This document shows positions 9,355-18,813 of a stretch of DNA of 64,000 bases, one piece after another. The notes below the pieces were generated by a model that had not been told where the DNA came from, searched no databases, and saw only the letters and a program-made list of their open reading frames with translations. Position 1 is the stretch's first letter; each line of letters starts with the position of its first letter. Position numbers and translations under genes: made by a program. The stretch lies in contig NZ_VDBO01000008.1 of the NCBI RefSeq assembly GCF_005930355.1, positions 108,387 through 172,386 on the forward strand, given 5' to 3'. The DNA comes from Paenibacillus sinopodophylli (GTDB lineage Bacteria; Bacillota; Bacilli; Paenibacillales; Paenibacillaceae).

Positions 9355-10146
9355 ATGGTTATGCTGGATATGAACGAAATTGTGGGTTCCCATGATATTT
9401 TGATGATTACACTAGATACGCTTCGTTATGATGCAGCCAAGCTGGAGGAAGCGAATTGCCCGAATTTATGCGGGGACGGCGGGTGGGAGAAACGGCATAC
9501 GCCGGGCAGCTTCACCTATGCGGCACATCATGCTTTCTTTGGTGGATTTCTGCCGACTCCTGCGAGCACGGACAAATCAACGCATGTAAGGCTGTTTCAC
9601 ACGAGTAATACGGGGCTGAGAACGCATCCCCATACATGGTTGTTTGACGCTCCGGATCTCGTATCCGGCTTGCAGGAGGCGGGTTACCGGACGATCTGCA
9701 TCGGAGGCGTCATTTTTTTTACCAAAAAAAATAAGCTGGCTAAGGTTTTGCCTGGCTATTTCCAAGAAAGCTATTGGCGTATGACCTTTGGCGTAACGAA
9801 TCCGCGTTCAACCGAGCATCAGGTGAATCATGCGCTGAAGCTGCTGGAGAAAGCGGACCCTTCCGAGAGACTATTTTTGTTTATGAATATTTCAGCGATG
9901 CATGGGCCTAACCATTACTTTGTTCCAGGCGCGAAGCAGGATTCGGTTGAAACACAGCGGGCTGCACTACGCTATGTGGATGGCCAGCTTGGCTTACTGT
10001 TTGAAGCGATGCGGCAAAGGGGTAAAACATTAGTACTCGCCTTTTCGGATCACGGGACTGCCTATGGCGAAGATGGCTATGAAGGACATCGGTTGGCGCA
10101 CGAGGTCGTCTGGAATGTGCCGTACCGCGAATTTATACTGGAATAA
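9355..10146 (+). CDS. STM4013/SEN3800 family hydrolase (sulfatase/alkaline phosphatase superfamily)
   Basis: A 263-residue protein that starts directly after the stop of the ATP-grasp gene. The N-terminal ILMITLDTLRYD has the metal-binding Asp of sulfatases and phosphoglyceromutase-like hydrolases. The segment GSFTYAAHH around residue 51 supplies a Thr where these enzymes place the nucleophile (Cys or Ser in sulfatases, Ser or Thr in phosphatases), and FSDHGTAYGEDGYEGHRLAHE near the C-terminus supplies the paired Asp-His and a further His as metal ligands. It is shorter than classical sulfatases and has no Cys-x-Pro-x-Arg motif, so a phosphatase or phosphotransferase role is more likely than sulfatase activity. 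No signal peptide, so it acts in the cytoplasm. Confidence 0.8.
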   Translation: MVMLDMNEIVGSHDILMITLDTLRYDAAKLEEANCPNLCGDGGWEKRHTPGSFTYAAHHAFFGGFLPTPASTDKSTHVRLFHTSNTGLRTHPHTWLFDAPDLVSGLQEAGYRTICIGGVIFFTKKNKLAKVLPGYFQESYWRMTFGVTNPRSTEHQVNHALKLLEKADPSERLFLFMNISAMHGPNHYFVPGAKQDSVETQRAALRYVDGQLGLLFEAMRQRGKTLVLAFSDHGTAYGEDGYEGHRLAHEVVWNVPYREFILE

Positions 10147-10158
10147 GGAGGGAACAGC

Positions 10159-11517
10159 ATGCTGCAATCATCATCACGACCAATATCTTCCGAGCTGCAA
10201 GAGATTGAGCAGCGCTGGACGCAGGCTCCGTATCGCTCCTATTTGTATTCTTATCCACATAAGACGGCGTATCGCGATTTGCAGCCAGCGCAGTCGCTCA
10301 AGGAGCTGTGGGAGCGGGATTTAACGGATTATTATTTTTTGTATATGCATATTCCTTTCTGCGGGGCACGCTGCGGCTTCTGCAATCTATTCACACTGCC
10401 GGACCGCAGATCTAATGTTCATGAGCAATACATTGATGCGCTCCAGCGGCAGGCAGAGGAGTGGGCGCCATGGTTCAAAGGACGTACGTTCTCCAGGTTC
10501 GCTGTAGGCGGGGGGACACCAACGCTGCTAGAAGCAAGCCAGTTGAACCGGCTGTTTGATATCGCAGAGCATACGATGGGGCTTGATCCAATGACCGTTT
10601 CAATTTCGGTGGAAACATCGCCGGAGACGGTAACTGAGGATCGAATGAAGGTGCTGAAGGATCGATTGGTCGACAGGGTCAGCATGGGCATTCAAAGCTT
10701 TGTCGAGGAGGAAGCGGCTGCTATTTATCGTCCGCAGAAGCCGCGGCTTGCAGAGGAAGCGCTCGAGAAGCTGATGGGCTACCAATTTCCGCTTATTAAT
10801 ATTGACCTAATCTACGGCTTGCCTGGGCAAACGGCCGAAACATGGCTTTATTCGCTGGAGAAGGCAATTAGCTACGGCCCCGGTGAAATATTCATCTATC
10901 CCTTGTACACACGAGAGAATACAATACTGAAGCCAGATCAAATACGCAGTGCAGGTTCGGATATTCGTCTAGCTCTGTACCATATCGCGAGGCAGCGTCT
11001 GGAGTCTGCTGGTTATAAGCAGTACTCGATGAGGCGTTTCGCGAGAGATATTTCTTTTACCCACAAGCGCATATTGCCCTTCAGCTGTCAGGAGGAAGGG
11101 ATGGCTGGACTTGGCTGCGGCGCTCGTTCCTATACACGCGATGTGCATTATGCTTCTCGTTATGGTGTGAGTACGGCAGCAACAAGGAGCATCATAGAGG
11201 ATTATGTGACTGCAGAGCATCATGATCAAGCTGATTACGGCTATAGGCTAAGTGAGGCTGAGCAGAAGCGTAGATTTATCCTGAAGGCGCTGCTGCACAG
11301 GGAAGGCTTGACGCTATCAGCTTATACGGAGCGATTCGGAAGTGATGCGATAAGTGAGCATTCCGAACTGCGTGAGCTGCTGTCGATTGAGCTGGCTGAG
11401 CTGGATTCGGGAACGCTCAAACTGACGACAAAGGGAATGGCTTACTCCGATGCGATTGGCGATGAGCTGATTTCCGCTGATGTAAGAGAGCTGATGAACG
11501 GATATGTTATCCGATGA
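10159..11517 (+). CDS. STM4012 family radical SAM protein (HemN/HemW-like)
   Basis: A 452-residue radical SAM enzyme. The cluster-binding motif HIPFCGARCGFC gives Cys 68, 72 and 75 in the CxxxCxxC pattern, followed by AVGGGTPTLL (the GGGTP SAM-binding loop), SVETSPE, VSMGIQSF and IDLIYGLPGQT, all typical of the HemN/HemW branch, and a HemN-like C-terminal domain. It is therefore oxygen-sensitive and uses SAM to generate a 5'-deoxyadenosyl radical. Membership of the STM4012 family is judged from its place between STM4013- and STM4011-like genes. It is probably not a haem enzyme. The start at 10159 has AAGGAGGGA six bases upstream. Its stop overlaps the next start by four bases. Confidence 0.85.
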   Translation: MLQSSSRPISSELQEIEQRWTQAPYRSYLYSYPHKTAYRDLQPAQSLKELWERDLTDYYFLYMHIPFCGARCGFCNLFTLPDRRSNVHEQYIDALQRQAEEWAPWFKGRTFSRFAVGGGTPTLLEASQLNRLFDIAEHTMGLDPMTVSISVETSPETVTEDRMKVLKDRLVDRVSMGIQSFVEEEAAAIYRPQKPRLAEEALEKLMGYQFPLINIDLIYGLPGQTAETWLYSLEKAISYGPGEIFIYPLYTRENTILKPDQIRSAGSDIRLALYHIARQRLESAGYKQYSMRRFARDISFTHKRILPFSCQEEGMAGLGCGARSYTRDVHYASRYGVSTAATRSIIEDYVTAEHHDQADYGYRLSEAEQKRRFILKALLHREGLTLSAYTERFGSDAISEHSELRELLSIELAELDSGTLKLTTKGMAYSDAIGDELISADVRELMNGYVIR

Positions 11518-12377
11518 GGGCAGTTCTTTATTACCGCGGATCGCTGTTTTCCTGCAACTATGATTGTCCCTACTGTCCCTTCAGCAAAAATAAGGATAGC
11601 AAGGAGACGCTGGAGAAGGATAAGCAGCAGCTTCTCTCCTTTATGGAATGGGTTCGCAAGCAAGGCGATGCCGGCCATCTTCTGTCGATATTTTTCAACC
11701 CGTACGGCGAAGCGCTCGTGCATCGCTGGTATCGGGAGGCGATGATTGAACTGTCGCATCTGGATCATGTTGAGAAAGTCGCCGTACAGACGAATTTGTC
11801 AGCTAAGCTGGATTGGACGGAGCGGCTTCATAAGCGCAAAGCTGCCTTCTGGGTGACGTATCATCCTGGGCAAACGAGCGAGGATCAGTTTTTGAGCCAA
11901 TGTATGAAGCTTTACCAGCAGGGTCTTGCTTTCAGCGTTGGCTCTGTTGGCATTCGAAGCGCATTTGGAGCCATTAAGCATCTGCGAAGCAAGCTTCCAC
12001 CGGACGTATACCTATGGGTGAATGCATTCAAGGACCGTCGCAACTATTACACAGAAGACGAGATTGCTTATTTAACGGATATTGATCCGCATTTCGAGCT
12101 TAATGTCCCCGATTACGATAGCCTAGGCAAGTCCTGCGGGGCAGGCGGAAGCGTGTTCTATGTACAGGGTGCGGGCACCGTCAAACGCTGTTACAGCGAT
12201 CGCAAGGTCATAGGACATTTGTACAGAGACGGTTTGGAAGGATTATCGGCAGAGCGAGCATGCGGAATGAAGAAATGCGGCTGCTACATCGGTTATATTC
12301 ATATGCCGGAGCTGGCGCTTGGCGACGTATATGGATCAAGCTTGCTTGAGCGGATTCCCGCTGGCTTTGCCCGCTGA
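11514..12377 (+). CDS. STM4011 family radical SAM protein
   Basis: A 287-residue radical SAM protein. The motif SCNYDCPYC gives Cys 14, 18 and 21 in CxxxCxxC spacing. The C-terminal region is rich in further Cys (KSCGAGGSVFYVQ, then VKRCYSD, then ACGMKKCGCYIGY), resembling the auxiliary iron-sulfur cluster region of SPASM or twitch proteins. The ATG overlaps the TGA of the STM4012-type gene (ATGA), so the two radical SAM proteins are translationally coupled and possibly act together. Substrate unknown. Confidence 0.83.
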   Translation: MRAVLYYRGSLFSCNYDCPYCPFSKNKDSKETLEKDKQQLLSFMEWVRKQGDAGHLLSIFFNPYGEALVHRWYREAMIELSHLDHVEKVAVQTNLSAKLDWTERLHKRKAAFWVTYHPGQTSEDQFLSQCMKLYQQGLAFSVGSVGIRSAFGAIKHLRSKLPPDVYLWVNAFKDRRNYYTEDEIAYLTDIDPHFELNVPDYDSLGKSCGAGGSVFYVQGAGTVKRCYSDRKVIGHLYRDGLEGLSAERACGMKKCGCYIGYIHMPELALGDVYGSSLLERIPAGFAR

Positions 12378-12415
12378 TCGAATGCGCAAGTTGTACCTGA
12401 AATGCGATTCAGCCG

Positions 12416-12470
12416 AAAAGAAGCTGCGGTGACCGGACATGAAAATGCGCCTCGCTGCAGCTTCTTTTTT
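12416..12470 (+). terminator. terminator closing the STM4015-STM4011 cluster
   Basis: A perfect 12-bp stem (AAAAGAAGCTGC with GCAGCTTCTTTT) with a loop of about 29 bases, followed by further Ts, lies 39 bases after the STM4011-type stop. Confidence 0.8.
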
Positions 12471-12575
12471 ATGGCGTGAACGGTTTGTTTATTAGGCCGC
12501 AGTGGTCAGAGAACGAAAAGTTTAATCTTGATTGAGAGAAGATTTATGTTTTTTTTGCAGAATGGGGGAGCAGCT

Positions 12576-12998
12576 GTGTTAAATGTGTTCATAACGGTTA
12601 AAAGCTTAGGTAAGAGAAAAAGTTATCTCGACCGCTTGCCATGGACGCTTAAGTATTCACCCGATAAGCTTAAAGCGCTAATTGAAGATATTGTGCTGAC
12701 GAATGTCCGGCAGTTGAACGAACGGGAGACAGACATGCCGCTGGCCTCTTTTCTGTCAACGCCTGAGATTGAATTGAAAGGTGCTGGCGGCAAGGTAAGC
12801 TTCGGAACGCGATATCATGATAATAAGGCAGACGAAGAAGAGGCTGTTGCGACGGCTTTGCTTGCTTTCGAGGACGGATTGTTCAAAGTATTTATTAATG
12901 GCAGAGAGGCTGAGACGCTGGAGACGAAGCTTGCGCTTGCGAACGGTGATGAGCTTGCGTTTATTCGGTTCACCATGCTGGCAGGAAGAATGTGGTAG
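12576..12998 (+). CDS. hypothetical protein upstream of the DUF4132 gene
   Basis: A 140-residue soluble protein that I cannot assign to a family. It has no signal peptide or membrane segment; the N-terminal third is basic and the middle is acidic, with a YHDNKADEEEAV stretch. GTG at 12576 is chosen because GGGGGAG at 12563-12569 is ideally spaced; an upstream in-frame ATG at 12528 has no ribosome site. It ends 18 bases before the giant DUF4132 gene and is probably co-transcribed with it, so it may be a partner of that protein. Confidence 0.65.
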   Translation: MLNVFITVKSLGKRKSYLDRLPWTLKYSPDKLKALIEDIVLTNVRQLNERETDMPLASFLSTPEIELKGAGGKVSFGTRYHDNKADEEEAVATALLAFEDGLFKVFINGREAETLETKLALANGDELAFIRFTMLAGRMW

Positions 12999-13016
12999 GA
13001 TGACGAGGAGGAGGCA

Positions 13017-16000
13017 ATGAGAATGGATCGAGCGGAACAAAAGCTGTTTTTTCAGCAAATGAAAGACAAGGCGGAGGGGCTTGCACTCTCTGATTCTCAT
13101 CGGCGGCTGGCGCTGCAGCTTGTCGCTTTAGGCGAACTCGGTTATAACGACGCTGATATATTCGCTGCTATTAAAGAGCAGCTTTTTGCTCTGGCATCTG
13201 GCGAGGAGCAGCAGCTTTTCGATCCGCTTGCGGACATTGTGGATGGCTTGCTGGATGATTCCTATTCACTTGTATTTCGTTATATGACCGTACATGCTGT
13301 CGAGTATCCCTATAGCACTGGATATGCGCGCAGACCATTCCGGACAAAGGAACAGCGGCTGCATCTGGATCGGCTGCTGAATAAAATGATTTCCTTGTTC
13401 TATTTGAACGGACGTCATTTCTCCGTAATAGATTATTTAACGAAAGCAGATTACATAACAGAAAATGAATACCGCTTTCCTACTGCCGCAATTGCGGATA
13501 GTATCGCTTATGGCATCGATAGCGGGAACGAAGCGATTGTACATGCTTTGAGGGACATTATATATGGCGATAACCAGAACGCCTTGTTGTCGCGCAGCAT
13601 GATTGCTGGGATATTCTTAAGCCACAGTGCTGAGGCTTATCGGATGATCGGGGAGCTGCTTGTAGCCGCTAGACTGCAAGAGGGGCTGCGTCAAAGTATT
13701 GTAGAGTCGATGGATGAGGGTGCGATCGGTGCGATGCTTTATATGATGGAAGTCATAATTGAGCATGACCTGATACGTTATAGCTCTGTTATTCGTGCTC
13801 TCGATGTATGGACGGGACTAGGTCTAGAAGCTGCTAATGCAAGATTAGCTAGACAGAATATAGCTTACGCCGCACAGTGTCTTGCGGAATCGGACATATT
13901 GAAGCAAGGACTAGCAAGCGATGATGTTAATAAGCTGTATATGAGCTTGTGGGCACTTGCCGTCTGGGAGGAAAAGCAGCTTTACGAGCAAATTAGCGTT
14001 ATTATGACAAGCGATGAGAACTACCGGAAGATTGTTGCGCAATATATGCTGGCACAAACTCAGAATGAGGATATCCGATTTCTCATTGCGCAAGATTGGT
14101 TGAATGAGCCTCATTATGAGGTACAGTATTGGGTATTGATGAACTATACGCTCGACTACTCCTATACATGGGAGCGGGAGAATGGCTTGAATCGGACGCG
14201 CCTGGTGTTTACCCGGTCTGCTCTGCTCGAGGATAAAGCAGTGAGAAGCCGGCAATATGGGCAATTTCTTGCGCTCCTTGGCAAACTGCCGGCGAAGGAA
14301 ACTGAAACGAGATCGAAGGTATTCCATTGGATGAGCTATACCTATTCCCCTGATCTGATCATTCGGAAGCTCCTCTATTTAATTGCCTACGATATGGATC
14401 AAAAGTGGATCGCAGAGCTTCTCGCTATGAAGGATCGGCTTAGCAACGATATGAGGGGCGAGCTGCTTAAGTTTTTCATGAACGATCCGTCGAGCAGCGC
14501 TCAACGTTCGTTTCTACTCGCAAGCCTGTCGGACAAAAGTATGAACAACCGCGAGCTCGCTATTCAAAAAGCGGCTGAGCTTGAGCTGAATGAGGATGAA
14601 ATCGAAGCAGTAGCCTCACTGCTCAAGCTGAAGACGGGGACGCTCCGGCAAGGGGCGATAAGCTTGCTGCTGAAGCAGCCTGCTCGCCAATTGGAAGCTG
14701 TAATGGCGCTGCTTCTGCGCAGCCGCAATGATCTCCAGCGTCTTGCTGCGCTGGAGATGCTGACGGAAATGAAGGCAGAGCCTGCGCTTGCCGAGCTTAC
14801 CAGCGTCATGACTGAAGAGGTAGACGCTGCAATCGAGGCTCCGAACGATAAGGAGCGCTTGCTGATCGCCAAGCTGAAGCAGCAGCATAGCTATACACTG
14901 AGCAATGGACTTGGCTTATTCGATCCGGCTGCTGAACCCGAAGAGCTTGCAGGTGAAGAACCGCTGCCGTTATCCGCGCTTCAGGAGGGCAAGCGATGGT
15001 TCGGGTTATCTACGGAGCAGATTAGTGGTTTTTTGAAGGGGCTGGCAGATCTAGTCCATGTTCATCGTGAGCATGAATACGATACGGTTGATTATTCAGG
15101 AGCGAAGCAAGCCTTGCTTATAGGCGCGAGATTAACAAGCTTTCAATGGCACTATGAGGCGGACGACGATTCACCCGTGCTTGATCGTTATCCGCTCGCT
15201 CAGGTATGGGCCGACTATTTGGATGAGAGTGGATTCGGAGCAGTTGAGCTGCTGCAAATTCATTTCTATCGGAATTCGGATACGCTGTGGAAGTACTATT
15301 ATGGGGAGTTGGAACGCTGGCATGCATCGCGTTATGAACCCGCTGAGGGCTGGCGCAAGGAGATGCTGGATCAGCTGTATCCGATGGAATTGCTGAGGGA
15401 GACGAACGTCTTAACCGATAATATTACATATCGCACGCAGGTCTACGAAATCATTAATGCCTATTATAGTGATTGTCGCAGGGAGGAGCTGTTCGAGGCA
15501 GCAAGCACTATTCTGAACGTGCTGATCCGCTGTTTTCCTGTTGAACGAGTGGAAGAGGAGAATGAGCTGCTTGAATTATATACGTCGTTTTGGCGCATGC
15601 AGCTACGTGCAAGCATAACTGACGATTCGTCGTTTATTGCGTACTTCAAGGCCTCCTACCGTCTATATAAGCTGAATCGCTTTGAAACGAAGCTGCTGGA
15701 AACAATCGATTTTGCCCGCGCATGGAGCCTAGGGGTCATAGATGAGAATGAGCTGCTTAGGGAGCTTATCGCAAGACCGAATAGCAGTACGCATATTAGG
15801 GCGATGACGAGTCCGCACAGCAAGCTGCTAGAACGAAGTCCGAATCTGATCCCTATGAAGGAGAAGATCATTCAGCGTATTCTTGAGCTTGAGCTGAGCC
15901 GAGGGGATTTGGCTACAGAGGTAACTAATCTGGCGACCAGCATCCAGCGAATCGAAGGAATGGACCATTTTATCACGATACTCGAAGGGCTGGACAAGGA

Positions 16001-17969
16001 AACCTTTGTCCGCGGCTACATTTACGGTTATGGCAAGGATGTCACGAAGAAGGAGACGTTCAGCCATCTGCTGAGAGTATGTCATCCATTGAAGGGTGAG
16101 GATGCTGCGCAGCTGCAGGAGCTGCTGCAGACGCGCAGTATCTCTGAGACTAGACTGCTTGAGGCGGCCATGTATGCGCCGCAGTGGCTGGAGCTCGTAT
16201 CGGGCTATTTGGGTTGGAAGGGTCTTAGCCGTGCGGCATGGTATTTCCATGCGCATATTAATGAATCGTTCTCGGCAGAGAAGGAGACGGTCGTTGCCCA
16301 TTATTCCCCGATAGCGCCGCAGGACTTCAATGACGGTGCCTTTGATATTGATTGGTTCAAGCTAGCCTATGAGGAGCTTGGTGAAGAGAGATTCCGTCTG
16401 CTATATCAATGCGCAAAGTATATATCGGCTGGAGCCAACCATAGAAGGTCTCAACTGTTCGCGGACGCTGTGCTCGGCAGACTTAGTAAGAGCGAGCTTG
16501 AGGAATCGATTTCCGAGAAGCGGAATAAGGATCATTTGCTTAGCTACAGTCTGCTTCCAATTGGAGAAGAGAATCGATTCGGCGATGTGCTGGAGCGCTA
16601 TTCGTTTATTCAGCAGTTTAGGAAAGAGAGCAAGGCTTTCGGTGCACAGCGGCGTGCAAGCGAGGAGAAAACCGCGGAAATTGCACTGGATAATCTGGCT
16701 CGCAATACCGGATATGCGGATGTTACGCGCTTAACCTGGGATATGGAAGGCAGGAAGCTGGATGAGCTCCTTCCTTACTTTGAGCCTAAGGAGCTCGATG
16801 GACTTCTCACAGCCGAGCTGATTATTGATGAAGCGGGTAAAGCGGATATTCGAATTATGAAGCAAGGCAAGGCGCTGAAGTCAGTGCCTGCGGCTTACAA
16901 AAAACACGAATATATTGCCGCTCTGAAAGAGACCAAAACAGAGCTGACGGAACAGTACCGAAGGGCACGAGGAGAGCTGGAACGCTCTATGACGGCGGGA
17001 AGCCGATTTACTTTGCAAGAGGTGAACGGACTAAGCCGGAATCCGGTGATCTCGCCATTAGTAGGCGCGCTTGTGTTCAAAGCAGATAAAAGGCTGGGTT
17101 ATTTCAATGATGGCATGCTCATTACAGGCTTCGGAGAAGCCATTAAGCTGACGGAGAATGACGCGCTCGTGATTGCTCATCCCCTTGATTTGTATGAGAG
17201 CGGCCAGTGGAGCCTTTACCAGAAGGATCTGTTCGATCGTCAGGCGGTGCAGCCGTTCAAGCAAATATTCAGGGAGCTGTACTTGCCAAGCGCCGATGAG
17301 CTTGATGGCGGATCTCTTTCACGCCGCTATGCAGGTCATCAGGTTCAACCGCGCAAAACAGTCAGCTTGTTGAAAGGACGCAAATGGACGATCAGCTATG
17401 AGGAAGGTTTACAGAAAGTTTATTATAAGGAGAACGTGATTGCGAATATTTATGCGCTCGCCGATTGGTTCTCTCCTTCGGATATTGAAAGTCCAACACT
17501 GGAGGAAGTTCGTTTCTTCGATAGGCATACGTTGAAGGGACTGGATATCGCACAGGTGCCGCGCCTTGTTTTCTCCGAGGTGATGCGAGATGTTGATTTG
17601 GTCGTTAGCATGGCGCATGTGGGAGGTGTCGATCCGGAAGCGAGTCTGACTACAATTGATATGCGCTCAGCGATTGTACGGGAATCACTGCGTTTGCTTC
17701 AGATCGATAATGTCCGGCTTGAGGGCAAGCATGCCCTTATTGATGGTAAACTTGGCGAGTACAGCGTTCACCTTGGAAGCGGCACCGTACACAAGCTGGC
17801 CAAAGGTGCTCTCGCTATTATTCCGGTTCATTCCCAACACCGCGGCCGCGTATTCCTGCCCTTTATGGACGAAGATCCGAAGACGGCTGAAATTTTGTCC
17901 AAGATCGTTCTGCTGGCACAGGATGTTAAGCTCAAGGATCCTAAGCTATTGGCACAGCTGCAAGCCTGA
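13017..17969 (+). CDS. giant DUF4132 domain-containing protein
   Basis: A 1650-residue soluble protein. The C-terminal part (about residues 1330-1650) matches what I recall of the DUF4132 region: NPVISPLVGALVFK, VIAHPLDLYESGQW, QPFKQIFRELYLP, RKWTISYEEGLQKVYYK, MAHVGGVDPEASLTTIDMR and HSQHRGRVFLPF. Such C-terminal regions occur in proteins labelled MolR/YehI-like in enterobacteria; a biochemical function is not established. The first two thirds are almost wholly helical, with HEAT-like pairs around residues 500-620. No WGR domain, signal peptide or membrane segment is visible. The ATG at 13017 is close to AGGAGGAGG (13005-13014); an ATG two codons later at 13023 is better spaced and may be the true start. 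Together with the 140-residue gene just upstream it forms a two-gene unit. Confidence 0.8.
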   Translation: MRMDRAEQKLFFQQMKDKAEGLALSDSHRRLALQLVALGELGYNDADIFAAIKEQLFALASGEEQQLFDPLADIVDGLLDDSYSLVFRYMTVHAVEYPYSTGYARRPFRTKEQRLHLDRLLNKMISLFYLNGRHFSVIDYLTKADYITENEYRFPTAAIADSIAYGIDSGNEAIVHALRDIIYGDNQNALLSRSMIAGIFLSHSAEAYRMIGELLVAARLQEGLRQSIVESMDEGAIGAMLYMMEVIIEHDLIRYSSVIRALDVWTGLGLEAANARLARQNIAYAAQCLAESDILKQGLASDDVNKLYMSLWALAVWEEKQLYEQISVIMTSDENYRKIVAQYMLAQTQNEDIRFLIAQDWLNEPHYEVQYWVLMNYTLDYSYTWERENGLNRTRLVFTRSALLEDKAVRSRQYGQFLALLGKLPAKETETRSKVFHWMSYTYSPDLIIRKLLYLIAYDMDQKWIAELLAMKDRLSNDMRGELLKFFMNDPSSSAQRSFLLASLSDKSMNNRELAIQKAAELELNEDEIEAVASLLKLKTGTLRQGAISLLLKQPARQLEAVMALLLRSRNDLQRLAALEMLTEMKAEPALAELTSVMTEEVDAAIEAPNDKERLLIAKLKQQHSYTLSNGLGLFDPAAEPEELAGEEPLPLSALQEGKRWFGLSTEQISGFLKGLADLVHVHREHEYDTVDYSGAKQALLIGARLTSFQWHYEADDDSPVLDRYPLAQVWADYLDESGFGAVELLQIHFYRNSDTLWKYYYGELERWHASRYEPAEGWRKEMLDQLYPMELLRETNVLTDNITYRTQVYEIINAYYSDCRREELFEAASTILNVLIRCFPVERVEEENELLELYTSFWRMQLRASITDDSSFIAYFKASYRLYKLNRFETKLLETIDFARAWSLGVIDENELLRELIARPNSSTHIRAMTSPHSKLLERSPNLIPMKEKIIQRILELELSRGDLATEVTNLATSIQRIEGMDHFITILEGLDKETFVRGYIYGYGKDVTKKETFSHLLRVCHPLKGEDAAQLQELLQTRSISETRLLEAAMYAPQWLELVSGYLGWKGLSRAAWYFHAHINESFSAEKETVVAHYSPIAPQDFNDGAFDIDWFKLAYEELGEERFRLLYQCAKYISAGANHRRSQLFADAVLGRLSKSELEESISEKRNKDHLLSYSLLPIGEENRFGDVLERYSFIQQFRKESKAFGAQRRASEEKTAEIALDNLARNTGYADVTRLTWDMEGRKLDELLPYFEPKELDGLLTAELIIDEAGKADIRIMKQGKALKSVPAAYKKHEYIAALKETKTELTEQYRRARGELERSMTAGSRFTLQEVNGLSRNPVISPLVGALVFKADKRLGYFNDGMLITGFGEAIKLTENDALVIAHPLDLYESGQWSLYQKDLFDRQAVQPFKQIFRELYLPSADELDGGSLSRRYAGHQVQPRKTVSLLKGRKWTISYEEGLQKVYYKENVIANIYALADWFSPSDIESPTLEEVRFFDRHTLKGLDIAQVPRLVFSEVMRDVDLVVSMAHVGGVDPEASLTTIDMRSAIVRESLRLLQIDNVRLEGKHALIDGKLGEYSVHLGSGTVHKLAKGALAIIPVHSQHRGRVFLPFMDEDPKTAEILSKIVLLAQDVKLKDPKLLAQLQA

Positions 17970-18040
17970 TTGCCATGCTTCAAATTCGGCCGATAAGGGT
18001 ATAGTAAATTATGGTTTGAATGAATGAAGGGAGCGTGCAA

Positions 18041-18574
18041 ATGATGACTCAGGCAAAGAAGGTAGCCTTTCTGCTGGCTAATGAATTTGAAGATTCCGAG
18101 ATGAAAAACCCGTTCGATGAGATGGCGAAAAACGGACATGAAGCCGTTATTATTAGTTTGAAAGGCAATGAGGAGCTGAAGGGCAAGCAGGGAACAATTG
18201 CTTACACCTCACATTTGGGTATAGACGAGGCTGATGCGGACGACTATTCCGCGGTTATTATTCCAGGCGGCAATTCACCGTCGCATTTGAAGAATCATGC
18301 GGCTGTGCAAGCATTCATCCGGAAGGCTGACCAAGCCGGAACGACGATTTCGGCGATTTGCCATGGCCCTCAAATATTGGAGGCGGCTGGCTTGCTGAAG
18401 GGACGGACGCTTACAGCATACCCTGAATTATCGGCGGAAATCGAAGAGGCAGGTGGACATTTTGTCGACAAAGAGGTTGTCGTAGATCGGAATTGGATCA
18501 CTTCGCGAACCCCAGAGGATGAGCCTGCTTTCATTAGAGAAACCATTGAGAAGCTAGGCGTGAATGCTTGGTAA
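18041..18574 (+). CDS. DJ-1/PfpI family protein (type 1 glutamine amidotransferase-like)
   Basis: A 177-residue protein of the PfpI/YraA/DJ-1 superfamily. The nucleophile elbow AICHGP carries the reactive Cys, FEDSEMKNPFDEM contributes the conserved acidic residue near the N-terminus, and PGGNSPSHLK matches the family loop. Members act as proteases, chaperones or glyoxalase/deglycase-type stress proteins; which applies cannot be told. The start is ATG 18041 after AAGGGAG (18027-18033), seven codons inside the longest frame. No terminator is seen between this gene and the DUF4132 gene 71 bases upstream. Confidence 0.87.
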   Translation: MMTQAKKVAFLLANEFEDSEMKNPFDEMAKNGHEAVIISLKGNEELKGKQGTIAYTSHLGIDEADADDYSAVIIPGGNSPSHLKNHAAVQAFIRKADQAGTTISAICHGPQILEAAGLLKGRTLTAYPELSAEIEEAGGHFVDKEVVVDRNWITSRTPEDEPAFIRETIEKLGVNAW

Positions 18575-18622
18575 ACACGAGCTTGCACAAGTGCGAATGA
18601 ATGATTGCAATATTAGTGATAG

Positions 18623-18668
18623 TAGGCTGCTCCCGAATCTCAACGGATTCTGGAGCAGCCTATTTGTT
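18623..18668 (+). terminator. hairpin after the DJ-1/PfpI gene, probable terminator
   Basis: TAGGCTGCTCC pairs with GGAGCAGCCTA, and an inner GAATC/GATTC extends the stem. The T-tract is imperfect (TATTTGTT), so termination may be partial. Confidence 0.65.
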
Positions 18669-18813
18669 AAGTGTGAAGACTCCCAGCGGACAGGCAGGAC
18701 TGTGCAAGAACGGTTAAATTGTCTAATACAAGAAGGTGGAGTATACTTTAATGATGATGCGAACAAGCCTGCGCGCGAGTTTGCTAACGGTATTTTATGA
18801 AGGAGGTCTTAGC

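Noticed and set aside
10159..11517. Calling the STM4012-type protein a coproporphyrinogen oxidase (HemN/HemW).
   Set aside because: The motifs are shared across that branch, but the gene sits in the STM4015-STM4011 set with no haem genes nearby.
18564..18800. Short plus-strand open frame ending just before the Cys-rich gene; its last 30 codons look protein-like.
   Set aside because: Its start overlaps the DJ-1 gene end and it runs through a terminator hairpin. An internal GTG near 18701 has only a weak ribosome site, so a small gene cannot be supported.
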